A DNA stretch of 64,000 bases from Brachybacterium timonense. Lineage in GTDB: Bacteria > Actinomycetota > Actinomycetes > Actinomycetales > Dermabacteraceae. This document shows positions 42,901 to 51,002 of the stretch, in pieces; within the stretch, counting starts at the first letter, position 1, and every line of letters starts with the position of its first letter. The stretch is taken from assembly GCF_900258505.1 (NCBI RefSeq), contig NZ_LT984895.1, positions 2,267,105-2,331,104 on the forward strand, read 5' to 3'. The notes beneath the pieces are model-generated. The model did no database searches. It was not told where the DNA came from and saw only the letters and a program-made list of their open reading frames with translations. The translations under genes were made by a program, and so were the position numbers.

Positions 42901-43198
42901 TGCTCTCACCGTGGGTGAACCCGAACATCACGGCCTTGAGGTCATCGGGACCTTCGAAACCGGCCTTCTCGATCAGTGCACTCATCAGGGCATCTGCGGA
43001 GTCAGGCCGGTCCTTCAGCACGGTCCAGGCGGCGTCGATCAGCGACTTGCGAGCCCCGGGCACCAGAACGATCCAGGCTCCGTCGCGCACCACGAGCGTA
43101 GCCGGGCCAGCGCGGAACCAGAGCCCCTCATCGAGGAGGGGATTCTCGGTCTTCTCCGCGCCGTCGGTCGCGTCGTCGGCAGGCTTTTCGTTGCTCAT
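39950..43198 (-). CDS. Long FHA protein with zinc ribbon and Ala/Pro/Gln-rich linker
   Basis: A 1082-residue protein. Residues 25-175 form a conserved-looking globular domain of unknown type (RAGPATLVVRDGAWIVLVPG). About 185-930 are low-complexity: Ser/Arg-rich, then Ala/Glu/Pro repeats, then Pro/Gly/Gln-rich. A zinc ribbon CPAGHANPPERGACFVCG is at 939-956, and an FHA domain at about 982-1075 (IIGRRPRAS, VSRSHLELR, GTTNGT). No membrane segment. The FHA part should bind phosphothreonine made by the neighbouring kinase, and the linker may hold the phosphosites. Both ends overlap neighbours by four bases. Confidence 0.82.
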   Translation of the reverse strand: MSNEKPADDATDGAEKTENPLLDEGLWFRAGPATLVVRDGAWIVLVPGARKSLIDAAWTVLKDRPDSADALMSALIEKAGFEGPDDLKAVMFGFTHGESTTICVKGSTPIGVYTADGSQQVIGTDDEPVVTKTFDGVRRVAFGDLPEESSTGGLRIEAGMARIRGFVHALVDPSSLDDDARSALAQQVKDDGRSIETEEAKKKRAEAPPPPPKPKPSTSSSSSGSFSSMSPRSATAATRRMSSPSRTSSTRGPAKPETPEKPAGPSVFDNLFSSSPAQPAPAAPAPAQPAPAAQDAVAPAAPAASTAAASAASASTAPAAETTPAAAPSADGATASSASAQGTASSPQSGQRPRRRLVSTSLFDRRRAAPTKEKTAPAQSPAPQQAPQPKETPPQPSPAGESPVQPSPAPADDPAPTQNTDSVEPPASTEAETAEPTAPVEPAEPAARAESAEPPASAGAEPEPGAPAEPAEPTAPAEEDSAAAAASADSAAPAQPAMPGEPARPQPAPRSSATSMPTPEPPEDDDSPVTLVAPIDDEDAGEDDAESAAAAAPAQNAPASAPSLPAETEDDGADEYDDLFGKTIFRRIEDAAVRKRDDEHEDEPAQKEKSPAPEPKPEPESPQQGPENEQTSALAQPLGATADAASSTIGGDFIDWVPGVGREAPEIAHTAARRAAAPPPPPTAYPQVHMPERPPTPTRAQHVSQQPSPPAGQNPAYPSATSVPGSAAQQIPPQQPAPGQYGPGHPAVGSPAVPPQGYGAPQHPVGPHYPAGPQRPAAPMGPAGHAPGAPQPPAAWQHGSFASPAAPQPVHRPAPPQMRQRPAGPHPTQGFDAPRQPPHGASPQAPAAAPPGMPQQGHPPQGMRPQGASPQGPRHASAPHPVPAAGPVPQASAAPQHAPAAPTGPGSDPASARSENTHRGTPRSSSSNTSAPQLVGVVCPAGHANPPERGACFVCGAALGGATETVTRPVLGSVEISTGGSFTLERSAIIGRRPRASRVSGSDVPQLVTVPSPQQDVSRSHLELRLEGWRVLAVDLGTTNGTTLLRAGNAARRLRPREGVGLISGDTLDLGDGVVLLMRGLP
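40480..42460 (-). repeat. Low-complexity coding repeats in the long FHA gene
   Basis: Imperfect in-frame repeats. Around 41700-42000 they encode EPAEPTAPAEE-like units; around 40600-41100 they encode Pro/Gln/Gly/Tyr-rich units such as PQGYGAPQHP. Base composition is strongly skewed. They are protein repeats, not a CRISPR or mobile element. Confidence 0.7.
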
Positions 43199-44070
43199 GC
43201 GCTCTCACCGCCGAATCCGGGTAGTGCTCGCGGCAGCGTGTCCTCGTCCAGTTCGTGCACCGACGTGTTCGGGTCGGTGTCTTCATCTGACCTGTTACCA
43301 CGTCCAGACAAGCCCACCACGTCGAGCGCCTCGACCACGAGAACGGTGACGTTGTCGCGGCCACCAGCGGCGAGCGCCAACTGCACGAGGTCTTCGCACA
43401 CCGTGCGGACATCCACGGGGCTGCGCAGAACGCGTTCGATGGTGGCGTCGTCGACCTCGCCGGTGAGCCCGTCGGAGCATACGAGCATCCGGTCACCGAC
43501 TTCCGCCGGGATCAGCCAGTAGTCCGGCTCCGACTCCGGCCCGGCGCCGAGGGCGCGGGTGACCATGTGCCGGTAGGGATGCACCTTCGCCTCGTCGGCG
43601 CTGAGCTCCCCACGGTCCATCAACTCCTGCACGACGGAGTGGTCCACGCTGACCTGCTCGAAGATGTCATCCGAGAGTCGGTACACACGCGAGTCGCCCA
43701 GGTTCAGCACCACCCAGTAGCCCACGCCGTCCAAAGCCATCGTCGCCACCAGTGCCACCGTCGTGCCGGCGCCAGCCTCTGCCTCACCGCCCAGCTCGCC
43801 GATCCGCTGCGCGGCCGAAGCCAGTGCATCCCCAAGCTGCTCGACGGTCACGGTGCTGCCGAGCGTGAGCTTCTCAAACTCCTCCACCGCGATCGCGCTG
43901 GCGACCTCACCGGCGTTGTGGCCGCCCATACCGTCGGCAACGAGGAAGACGGGGCTCTGGTCCAGATGCGAGTCCTCGTTCGTCGCGCGCACGTGTCCGA
44001 CGTGCGTGACGGCTGCGGAGGTGACGTGGATGGTGCCGTTGACGGGCGCGTCGGGGTTCACCGGGGTCAC
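43195..44070 (-). CDS. PP2C-family Ser/Thr protein phosphatase
   Basis: A 291-residue cytoplasmic metal-dependent phosphatase that would reverse the kinase above. Motifs in order: TNEDSHLDQ, VADGMGGHNAGE, NLGDSRVYRL, CSDGLTGEVDD, RDNVTVLVVE; the metal-binding Asp residues are all present. GTG start at 44070 overlaps the RDD-FHA stop. A short acidic C-terminal tail ends the protein. Confidence 0.93.
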   Translation of the reverse strand: MTPVNPDAPVNGTIHVTSAAVTHVGHVRATNEDSHLDQSPVFLVADGMGGHNAGEVASAIAVEEFEKLTLGSTVTVEQLGDALASAAQRIGELGGEAEAGAGTTVALVATMALDGVGYWVVLNLGDSRVYRLSDDIFEQVSVDHSVVQELMDRGELSADEAKVHPYRHMVTRALGAGPESEPDYWLIPAEVGDRMLVCSDGLTGEVDDATIERVLRSPVDVRTVCEDLVQLALAAGGRDNVTVLVVEALDVVGLSGRGNRSDEDTDPNTSVHELDEDTLPRALPGFGGESA

Positions 44071-46046
44071 TGCACCCGCTCCACAGTCAGCGTACGGTCA
44101 CCGATCGCGAGGCCGGCGCCATCGGGCAACGCAACCGGGGTGTCCGCGGCGAGCGCCTCGCGTTCACCATCCTCACGGGTGATGGCCGATCCGTTGGTCG
44201 AGCCGAGGTCGGTAACCATCACGTCCTCACCCGTGGGATCCACGCGCAGATGGGTCTTCGAGACCGAACGCGTGGAGTCTTTGACGACGAACCGCTCATC
44301 CCCCTCCTCACGCGCGGCTGGATTACGGCCAACCACCACGGGGCGATCGACGGTGGTCTCGGTGCCATCGTCGGCCACGAGTCGGATGCGGAGCCGAGGC
44401 CGTGGGTGTGCCGCAGGTGACAGGCGCGTCGCTTCGAGGTCCTCGTCCTCGTCCTCGAGGCTGCTGAGGTCCGGTCGGGTGTGCTCGTCGATGTCAGAGG
44501 CCAGACGCGTGGCCTCGTCGACCCCCGCATCGACCCCAGTGCTGTTCCGCGGTTCCGGCGCGTGCATCGCGGGCGGCGCGGGAGTGTGAGCGGTCGGTTC
44601 CGGCACGCTGCTCGCCTGCTGTGCTGGGGTCACGCTCGAGTGTGGCGCGGGGACCTGAGCTGCAGGGTGTTCCGTGCTCTGCTGCATGGGGGCCGCCGGG
44701 CTCGGTTCGACGTCGACAACCGGTGGCTGCCAGGAGCCTGCCTCAGCCGCCGGAGAACCGGTGTCCCACGCCGATGCTGGCGGGCCCCAGTTCGGCGACG
44801 GTGCCGAGGTCTGCTCGTGCGGGGCAGATGCCGGTGCTGGCTGTGCGTCCCCCACGGGCGCGGCCGACGGGGCAGCAAACCCAGTGGGCCCCGGTGCAGG
44901 CTGCCCGGAACCGTACGGGGAGACTGGGTGCGCCTGCCCGGTTGCCTGCACCGGGCTGTGTCCTGGCGGCGGCGCCTGCCACGCATGCTGCTCGGTGGGC
45001 TGTGGCGCGGGGTGACCCTGCTCCTGCTGAGCCGGCGCTGGTTCAGCGGGCGCCCACGAGGTATCCACCGCTGCGGCGGGCGCCGGCTTGTGTGTCTGCT
45101 GTCCGTTCCAGGCTGCGCCCGGTGTGGCGAGCAGGTTGTCATGTGCCTGGACCTCGACAGAGCTCTGCCCCAGGTACTCCGAAGCGTCAGGGCGTTCGAA
45201 GTCGTCGGGACGAGGATGCATCGGATTGCGTCCGCTGCGTACGTCGGTCACGACGGCGCCCACTGCACGATCGTGGAAGCCTCGCAGCACCTTGCGGGGG
45301 TCGAAGAAGATCGACAGAGCCATCAGCCACGGGATCACGCCGTACAGGGCCCACCGTCCGAGCGACCGACCGAAGCCGATCGGGCCGCCCTGCTCAGTGC
45401 GTGTGACGCGTAGTCCCATGATGAGTTTGCCGAGCGTGAAGCCCTTGGCGCCCAGGAGCCACCACATGACCACCGTGTAGGCAGCGGGCACCGCCGCACC
45501 GACGCCCACGAGGATTTGCGCGAGCAGCCCGGCCTTGTCCTGCACAAGGATCAGCGTGATCCCAATGGTCATCGGGACCATCACGATGGTGCCGATCACT
45601 GTGTCGATAACCGCAGCGAGCAGACGCTTGAGCACGCTCGCAGGCTCGCAACCATCCAGGGGGTAGCCGAGCTCCCCGGTGCGCGGCGATGAGCCGTCGT
45701 CGGCAGAACCGTTGGCCGGCTGCGAAGCGGTGTGCGGTTGCTGAGTGGCCATCAGCTGATCGTACTGCTCCTGCGTGCGCAGGGCCGTGGCACCGGGGTT
45801 CTTCGGCGCCAGGGCGTCAGAGCTGAGCAGCTGGACTCCGGTGTCCGACGCTTTCTCCTGCGCATTCTCCTCAGGCGCACGCCCCAGGTCTCGGGACCGT
45901 GCCTTGGGAGTGGACGACCAGGCTCCCGGTGCGTCGGTGGCCCGTTTCTCATACGGCGACTCCTGGTACCGCGCACCGCATTCACCACAGATCACAGCGC
46001 TTTCGGACAGCAGCGTCCCGCAGGTGCTGCAGTACCGCGTGCTCAT
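44067..46046 (-). CDS. Zinc ribbon-RDD-FHA membrane protein
   Basis: A 659-residue protein. Residues 5-25 are a zinc ribbon (CSTCG, then CGECG). About 125-285 form an RDD domain with three or so membrane segments (KRLLAAVIDTVIGTIVMVPM, GAKGFTLGKLIMGLRV, RWALYGVIPWLMAL). About 300-545 are Pro/Gln/Ala-rich, and 560-655 are an FHA domain (VVVGRNPAAREE, VSKTHLRV, DLGSTNGS). It would bring a phosphothreonine-reading domain to the membrane. The ATG at 46046 is favoured over the longer frame to 46250; coupled to both neighbours. Confidence 0.85.
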   Translation of the reverse strand: MSTRYCSTCGTLLSESAVICGECGARYQESPYEKRATDAPGAWSSTPKARSRDLGRAPEENAQEKASDTGVQLLSSDALAPKNPGATALRTQEQYDQLMATQQPHTASQPANGSADDGSSPRTGELGYPLDGCEPASVLKRLLAAVIDTVIGTIVMVPMTIGITLILVQDKAGLLAQILVGVGAAVPAAYTVVMWWLLGAKGFTLGKLIMGLRVTRTEQGGPIGFGRSLGRWALYGVIPWLMALSIFFDPRKVLRGFHDRAVGAVVTDVRSGRNPMHPRPDDFERPDASEYLGQSSVEVQAHDNLLATPGAAWNGQQTHKPAPAAAVDTSWAPAEPAPAQQEQGHPAPQPTEQHAWQAPPPGHSPVQATGQAHPVSPYGSGQPAPGPTGFAAPSAAPVGDAQPAPASAPHEQTSAPSPNWGPPASAWDTGSPAAEAGSWQPPVVDVEPSPAAPMQQSTEHPAAQVPAPHSSVTPAQQASSVPEPTAHTPAPPAMHAPEPRNSTGVDAGVDEATRLASDIDEHTRPDLSSLEDEDEDLEATRLSPAAHPRPRLRIRLVADDGTETTVDRPVVVGRNPAAREEGDERFVVKDSTRSVSKTHLRVDPTGEDVMVTDLGSTNGSAITREDGEREALAADTPVALPDGAGLAIGDRTLTVERVQ

Positions 46047-48547
46047 CGGGCACCCCCCATCCTCCAGCGTCGGCGCGACCGTTTCTGCGCACTCGCCCCG
46101 GCGCGGCGCCGACGCACGGCCTGAGCTCGTCGCTCGACCGACGCTCTCTCCTTCATGATGTTCTTGGATCGCTTGCGCTCCGCCCGCTGGGCCGAGCGGC
46201 GCCGACGGAACGACTTCAGCGACAGCAGGGCCCGTAACCGCCGATGCCACGACACCGAGGACGCCATGCTACGGCGTGCTGCCATGACGTCATTCCAATA
46301 CTCGTCGGCCGCTGCTGGAGCTAGATCGTGCGGACCGAAGGTGGCCCGGTCGGCGCGACCTGCCAAGAGGAACGCACGTGCACCGGGGATGTCCGCATCC
46401 ACCGTGGCCGCGATCTCCGCGCGGGTCGCCACCGGATCAGGTCTTCGTCCCATATCGGTGAGCAGATCAAGGATCTCATCCCAGCCACCGTCCACGCGGT
46501 CGGCCACACTGTCCCGACCGCGCCTCTGCCGACGCCGCCACCATTTCGCGGTCGCTACGGCGATCACGAACAGGGTGAACAGCAGCAGCGGGGTGAGCGC
46601 GATCGCTGTGTACACCACCCAGGCCGCGGTCTCCTGCGGCTCCTCCGGCGGCTCGGGTGCGTCATCGCTCATCGCACCCGGCGGTGGCGAAGGCGGTTCT
46701 GCTGGCGGCGGCGGTGGCTGCGCAACCTGGGGGCGTGGCTTCTCGATCTTCTTCGGTTCGGGCTGAACGGGATCGTCGTCGTTGTCCGGAGCAGCATCGA
46801 ACCGTACCCAGCCAATGTCGGTGAACGCCACCTCCACCCAGGCCGTTACATCATCACCGGTGATCGTCGCATTACCGTCGGTGCCGGCTGGCACCTCGAA
46901 GCCCATGACCACCCGTGCCGGAATGTCGATCTCCCGGGCGAGCACCGCAGCGAGCACCGCATACTGCTCCTCGTCGCCGATCTTCCCCTTCGGGTAGTCA
47001 TCCGCCTTGTTCTTGTCGAATGCACCCTCTTCGAACATGGCGCTGAGCCGCGACAGGCTGTGCCCGGACAGCGACGCCGGCTCGTTCTCGATGCCGTGGG
47101 AGTAGTACGCGTCCTGCTTGAGGCTGCGCAGCAGGTTCTGGAACTTCTCCATATCGGAGTCAGAAGTCCCCATCCACTCATCGGCGAGCTGCCCGAACTC
47201 GGAGGGCACGGCCGCGTTCTCGGGCATGCGCGCTTCGATGTTCGCATCGAACGTCGCACTGCGCTGCTGCTCAGCTGTCGGATCACTGTAGGGCTCGTAC
47301 TCCAGCTCGTAGGAGTCACCCTCGGCAAGGTGCCCGGCCTGCACGGCCGTCTGCGTCATGTCGTTGAGGTACAGGTTCTCCGCCATGGACGCAGCGCGAT
47401 CCCCGGTGAGCCCATCAGTGTTGATCCGATCGGTGCGGGTACCGAGCGTCGGCATCCACACGTCGGAGTACTCGCCGACGGTGATGGTCGACGTGCGAGC
47501 GTTCGAGGTCGGTTCATGGAGATCCACTCCCCCCGCGGTGCGCACGAACATGCCGGAGACGCTGTCGACCTTCTGGGAGCCCGCCACGTTGTACACCTGC
47601 AGGTCGTACTGGTCCAAGGTGGCCAGGCGAACCTTCTCCCCCTCCTTCACCCCGGAGATGGTGAACAGCGTCTGCTCCCGCTTGTGCTTCACGTATCCGC
47701 GGAAGTCCGCCAGTGGCGAGACGTACTCGCGCGGGTCGAACGGCGGGGAGATGCGGTCGCGCAGAGCGTAGCGCTGGGTGCCCTCCGGTGGATCCAAGAG
47801 TGGACGCGCGGCGATACTGCCGCCGACGGCGAGCAGCATGATCAGGGCACCGCCGATCACCCGTCGGCGCAGCACCGGGTTCTTCCACGAGCCCGGCCGC
47901 ACCGTGTCAGAGATGATCGTGGACGCCGACGAGCTCAATCGCGCGCTCTCGAAGCGCCAGGTCAACCACGCCACGGTGATGAGCGCTGCAATGATGCCGC
48001 GCAGCATCGGGTAATAGGCCGCCGTGGTGCCGAACAGAATCGTCAGCCCCCACAGCACCATCGGAAACAGCAGCGCCAGCATATAGAAGCGCGTGCGCAT
48101 CACGATCGTGAAGGCGAAGAAGCCCAGCAGCAGCATGCTGATCCACACCACCGCAAGCACTGCTTGAGCCGTCCCGACAGGAGGCGCCACCGTCAGCACC
48201 GACTTCCATGTGGTCACGGGTGCCTTCAGCAGTTCCCAGAGGGAACGCAGCGTCGGGATAGCACCGAACAGTGCATGCGTGGGTGCGGCGAACATCGACC
48301 CGAACAGGAAGTAGACCGCAAGCAGTGTCGGTGTGACACGCAGTGGACCCCAGCGGAACCGTGCCGCAACAAGCGCGATCAGCAACGCGAAGGCGAGCGC
48401 AGTCAGCCCGGTGATGAGGTACTGCACGCCGCCGTAGACAGTCCGGAATCCGAGCAGGCCCAGGATGAACAGGCTGGACAGCACCAGCAGGTCCACGGTG
48501 CGGCGCCCCGTGGAGACCGTGTCGAAGTATGTGTGCGGCTGGCTCAT
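46043..48547 (-). CDS. Transglutaminase-like membrane protein lacking catalytic Cys and His
   Basis: An 834-residue protein of the TgpA-like layout: about six membrane segments in residues 18-250, a large outer region, a transglutaminase-fold domain about 460-590, a Pro-rich linker, one membrane segment near 641-667 and a basic cytoplasmic tail. The family active-site segment G-x-C-E-Q-F-A reads G524-D-E-E-Q-Y-A530, and the catalytic His segment H-A-W reads T568-A-W. Only the acidic residue (RFD584) remains. It is therefore likely a non-catalytic protein-binding scaffold. Overlaps the DUF58 gene by ATGA. Confidence 0.85.
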   Translation of the reverse strand: MSQPHTYFDTVSTGRRTVDLLVLSSLFILGLLGFRTVYGGVQYLITGLTALAFALLIALVAARFRWGPLRVTPTLLAVYFLFGSMFAAPTHALFGAIPTLRSLWELLKAPVTTWKSVLTVAPPVGTAQAVLAVVWISMLLLGFFAFTIVMRTRFYMLALLFPMVLWGLTILFGTTAAYYPMLRGIIAALITVAWLTWRFESARLSSSASTIISDTVRPGSWKNPVLRRRVIGGALIMLLAVGGSIAARPLLDPPEGTQRYALRDRISPPFDPREYVSPLADFRGYVKHKREQTLFTISGVKEGEKVRLATLDQYDLQVYNVAGSQKVDSVSGMFVRTAGGVDLHEPTSNARTSTITVGEYSDVWMPTLGTRTDRINTDGLTGDRAASMAENLYLNDMTQTAVQAGHLAEGDSYELEYEPYSDPTAEQQRSATFDANIEARMPENAAVPSEFGQLADEWMGTSDSDMEKFQNLLRSLKQDAYYSHGIENEPASLSGHSLSRLSAMFEEGAFDKNKADDYPKGKIGDEEQYAVLAAVLAREIDIPARVVMGFEVPAGTDGNATITGDDVTAWVEVAFTDIGWVRFDAAPDNDDDPVQPEPKKIEKPRPQVAQPPPPPAEPPSPPPGAMSDDAPEPPEEPQETAAWVVYTAIALTPLLLFTLFVIAVATAKWWRRRQRRGRDSVADRVDGGWDEILDLLTDMGRRPDPVATRAEIAATVDADIPGARAFLLAGRADRATFGPHDLAPAAADEYWNDVMAARRSMASSVSWHRRLRALLSLKSFRRRRSAQRAERKRSKNIMKERASVERRAQAVRRRRAGASAQKRSRRRWRMGGAR

Positions 48548-49947
48548 CGACCCACCGCCCTCAGTGCCTTCGGCAATTGGTCGAGATCGCCGAGGGTGAC
48601 CACGTCGAGGCCTCCGATCGCGGATCGGCGCACATCGGCGCCGCTCGCACAGCGGACGGCGACCGCGAGGATGCCGATGGGCAGCTGGGTCGCGGCAGTG
48701 TTCAGCTCGCGGGCGCTGGCATGCGAACCGACGATCATCATCACGGCAGAGGCGGTGGGCGCCAGATCAGCTGCCTTCTGCCCCAACTCGTACAAGGGGT
48801 AGTTGCCTTTCAACGGCTCGATCAGCGTGTAATCGTCCATCATGGTGCGAAACGTCGCTGTGCGTTGACGCGCCTCGAGGCTGATCGGCGTCAGCTCCTT
48901 CTCCTCGCGCATCGTCTGAGCCGCAATCGAGGCGGCCGCGGAGACCGCAAGTTCGAATTCGTCATCGTCGGCGTAGTGGTCCGCGCTGTCGGCGAGGGCT
49001 ACCACCACATGGGAGCGACGCGTCTCCTCGAACTGGCGCACCATGAGCTTGCCCGTGCGTGCTGTGGTGCGCCAGTGCACATGCCGCCGATCATCCCCGG
49101 GCACGTAATCGCGCAACGCGTGGAACGCGATGTCGGAGCTGGACAGATCCGAGGAGGGGGTTCCCTCGAGGTCACGCAGGTATCCGCTGGCGGCCTCATC
49201 CAGCCGCACGGTGCGCGGATGCACGTACAGTTCCTGGGATTTCGCCCAGGTGACCTGCCGTCGCATCAGGGAGAGCGGATCATCGCGCACCGACCGTACC
49301 GGGCCCACCACGAGCACGGCCCGCTTCTTCGTGGGCACAGCGAACAGTTCCTCATGCGCCGCTTCGGCGGCGAGCCTCGGGACCATGAACTGGGCCGTTG
49401 AACGGCCCACGGCCAGCTCAATGCGGGAGGGCAGGATGGCGCGGGAGGTGGGGTTGGCCACCTCGACTCGGCCGACGGCCCTCGATCCGACGACCACCCG
49501 GTGGCTGCGCAGATCGAGAGTGACCTGGTAGCGGGCGCGGCCCAGCACGAAGAGTGCCGCGACCACCAGGGGGATGGTGAGCATCGCGCCGATGACGTTG
49601 AGCTCGGTCACGTGCAGCCACAGACCGATGATCCAGCAGGTCGCGGCCACGCCGATCAGCATCCAGCCGATCGGTGAGATGACGTCGAGCACGGGATGAA
49701 TGCGTGTGCTCCACAGGTCGGCGATCCGTCCGCGCAGGGCAGCGAACCAGCCGGTCTCGGGCGCGGGGGCCGACGGGTCTGTGGTTTCCGCCGGCACACC
49801 GGTGGCCTGGGCCCTGGCGTGCTTCTTCCGGGCGCGCCGAGCCTGAGCGCGTTCCTGGGCCCGTCGTTTCTTCTGCGCGGCTTTCGCTGCGCGACGGGAC
49901 TTCTTTGCGTCCTCGGTGTCGGCGGGCAGAGAGGTCTCGACGTTCAT
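48544..49947 (-). CDS. DUF58-domain membrane protein
   Basis: A 467-residue protein with a Lys/Arg/Ala-rich cytoplasmic N-terminus (about 1-70), two membrane segments at about 88-135, and a C-terminal VWA-like DUF58 domain. The typical DUF58 sequence DYVPGDDRRHVHWRTTARTG lies near residue 285. DUF58, MoxR and transglutaminase genes commonly occur together and are thought to assemble or chaperone complexes. Coupled by ATGA to both the MoxR gene and the transglutaminase-like gene. Confidence 0.9.
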   Translation of the reverse strand: MNVETSLPADTEDAKKSRRAAKAAQKKRRAQERAQARRARKKHARAQATGVPAETTDPSAPAPETGWFAALRGRIADLWSTRIHPVLDVISPIGWMLIGVAATCWIIGLWLHVTELNVIGAMLTIPLVVAALFVLGRARYQVTLDLRSHRVVVGSRAVGRVEVANPTSRAILPSRIELAVGRSTAQFMVPRLAAEAAHEELFAVPTKKRAVLVVGPVRSVRDDPLSLMRRQVTWAKSQELYVHPRTVRLDEAASGYLRDLEGTPSSDLSSSDIAFHALRDYVPGDDRRHVHWRTTARTGKLMVRQFEETRRSHVVVALADSADHYADDDEFELAVSAAASIAAQTMREEKELTPISLEARQRTATFRTMMDDYTLIEPLKGNYPLYELGQKAADLAPTASAVMMIVGSHASARELNTAATQLPIGILAVAVRCASGADVRRSAIGGLDVVTLGDLDQLPKALRAVGR

Positions 49948-50918
49948 GAGGCCTTCTGCCGAGCCTGAGGCGGTGCCACCTCGCTCAGGATCTTGGTCAT
50001 CACCGAGCGTGCGGTAGTGCCGGCGAACTCCGCCTCAGGATCCAGCACGAAGCGGTGCAGCCACACGGGATGCACAAGCTGCTTGACGTCGTCGGGGATG
50101 ACGTAGTGGCGTCCGTGGACGGCCGCCCACACCTTCACAGCACGCATCAGTGCGAGCGCACCACGGATCGAGACGCCCACTCGGACCTCGGGGGCCAGAC
50201 GGGTCTCCTCCATCAGGCGAGCCACATATTCGAGCACAGCAGGATCGACATGGACGGTGGAGGCCAGCTGAGTCATATCGTTGACGGCCTGCAGCGAGAT
50301 ACGCGGAGTGAGCTGCCGGCTGCGGTCGCGGATCGCGGATCCCTGGAGGATCTGCACGCTGGAGGCGTGGTCGGGGTATCCGAGGGAGGTCCGCATGAGG
50401 AAGCGGTCCAGCTGGGCCTCAGGAAGCCGATAGGTGCCAGCCTGCTCGATGGGGTTCTGAGTGGCGATCACCAGGAAGGGGTGGCCAACCTCGTGGGTGA
50501 CGCCATCAACGGTGACGCGGCCTTCTTCCATCACCTCGAGCATCGCCGACTGGGTCTTCGGCGATGCTCGGTTGATCTCATCGGCGAGCACGACGTTCGC
50601 GAACACGGGGCCTTTGTGAAACTCGAAGGACTTCGAGGCCTGGTCGTAGATCGTCACGCCCGTCACGTCGGAGGGGAGAAGATCCGGCGTGAACTGAATA
50701 CGCGTGCTCGACCCCTGCACGGTGGCTGCCAGGGCACGCGCGAGCGAGGTCTTTCCGGTGCCCGGGGCGTCCTCGAGCAGCACATGGCCGGGCGACAGCA
50801 TCGCGGTGAGCACGAGGCGGATGACCTCGTTCTTGCCGAGGACGGCCTGGCCGACGCTCTGGACGAGCTTGTCGAAGGTATCGGCGAACCATTTGGCCTG
50901 TTCAGGGGTCATGCTCAT
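49944..50918 (-). CDS. MoxR-family AAA+ ATPase
   Basis: A 324-residue ATPase with Walker A EDAPGTGKTSLARALA near residue 53, Walker B VVLADEINRASPKTQSA near 110, and sensor residues in ATQNPIEQAGTYRLPEAQLDRF. MoxR proteins act as chaperone-like motors with VWA/DUF58 partners, here the next gene. ATG at 50918, or six bases further in. It lies 84 bases after the giant surface protein gene. Confidence 0.93.
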   Translation of the reverse strand: MSMTPEQAKWFADTFDKLVQSVGQAVLGKNEVIRLVLTAMLSPGHVLLEDAPGTGKTSLARALAATVQGSSTRIQFTPDLLPSDVTGVTIYDQASKSFEFHKGPVFANVVLADEINRASPKTQSAMLEVMEEGRVTVDGVTHEVGHPFLVIATQNPIEQAGTYRLPEAQLDRFLMRTSLGYPDHASSVQILQGSAIRDRSRQLTPRISLQAVNDMTQLASTVHVDPAVLEYVARLMEETRLAPEVRVGVSIRGALALMRAVKVWAAVHGRHYVIPDDVKQLVHPVWLHRFVLDPEAEFAGTTARSVMTKILSEVAPPQARQKAS

Positions 50919-51002
50919 GAATCGGTTCTGCTCTCTTGATCGAGGGGACAGGGCAATGGGTTGGATCAGTTCTAATCGCCTCGGCAGGGCGATCGGCGGG
51001 GA

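Noticed and set aside
46328..48802. Very long plus-strand open frame (824 codons) opposite the transglutaminase-like gene
   Set aside because: His/Arg/Gln-rich translation without motifs, fully antisense to a clear membrane protein. It is a GC-bias shadow.
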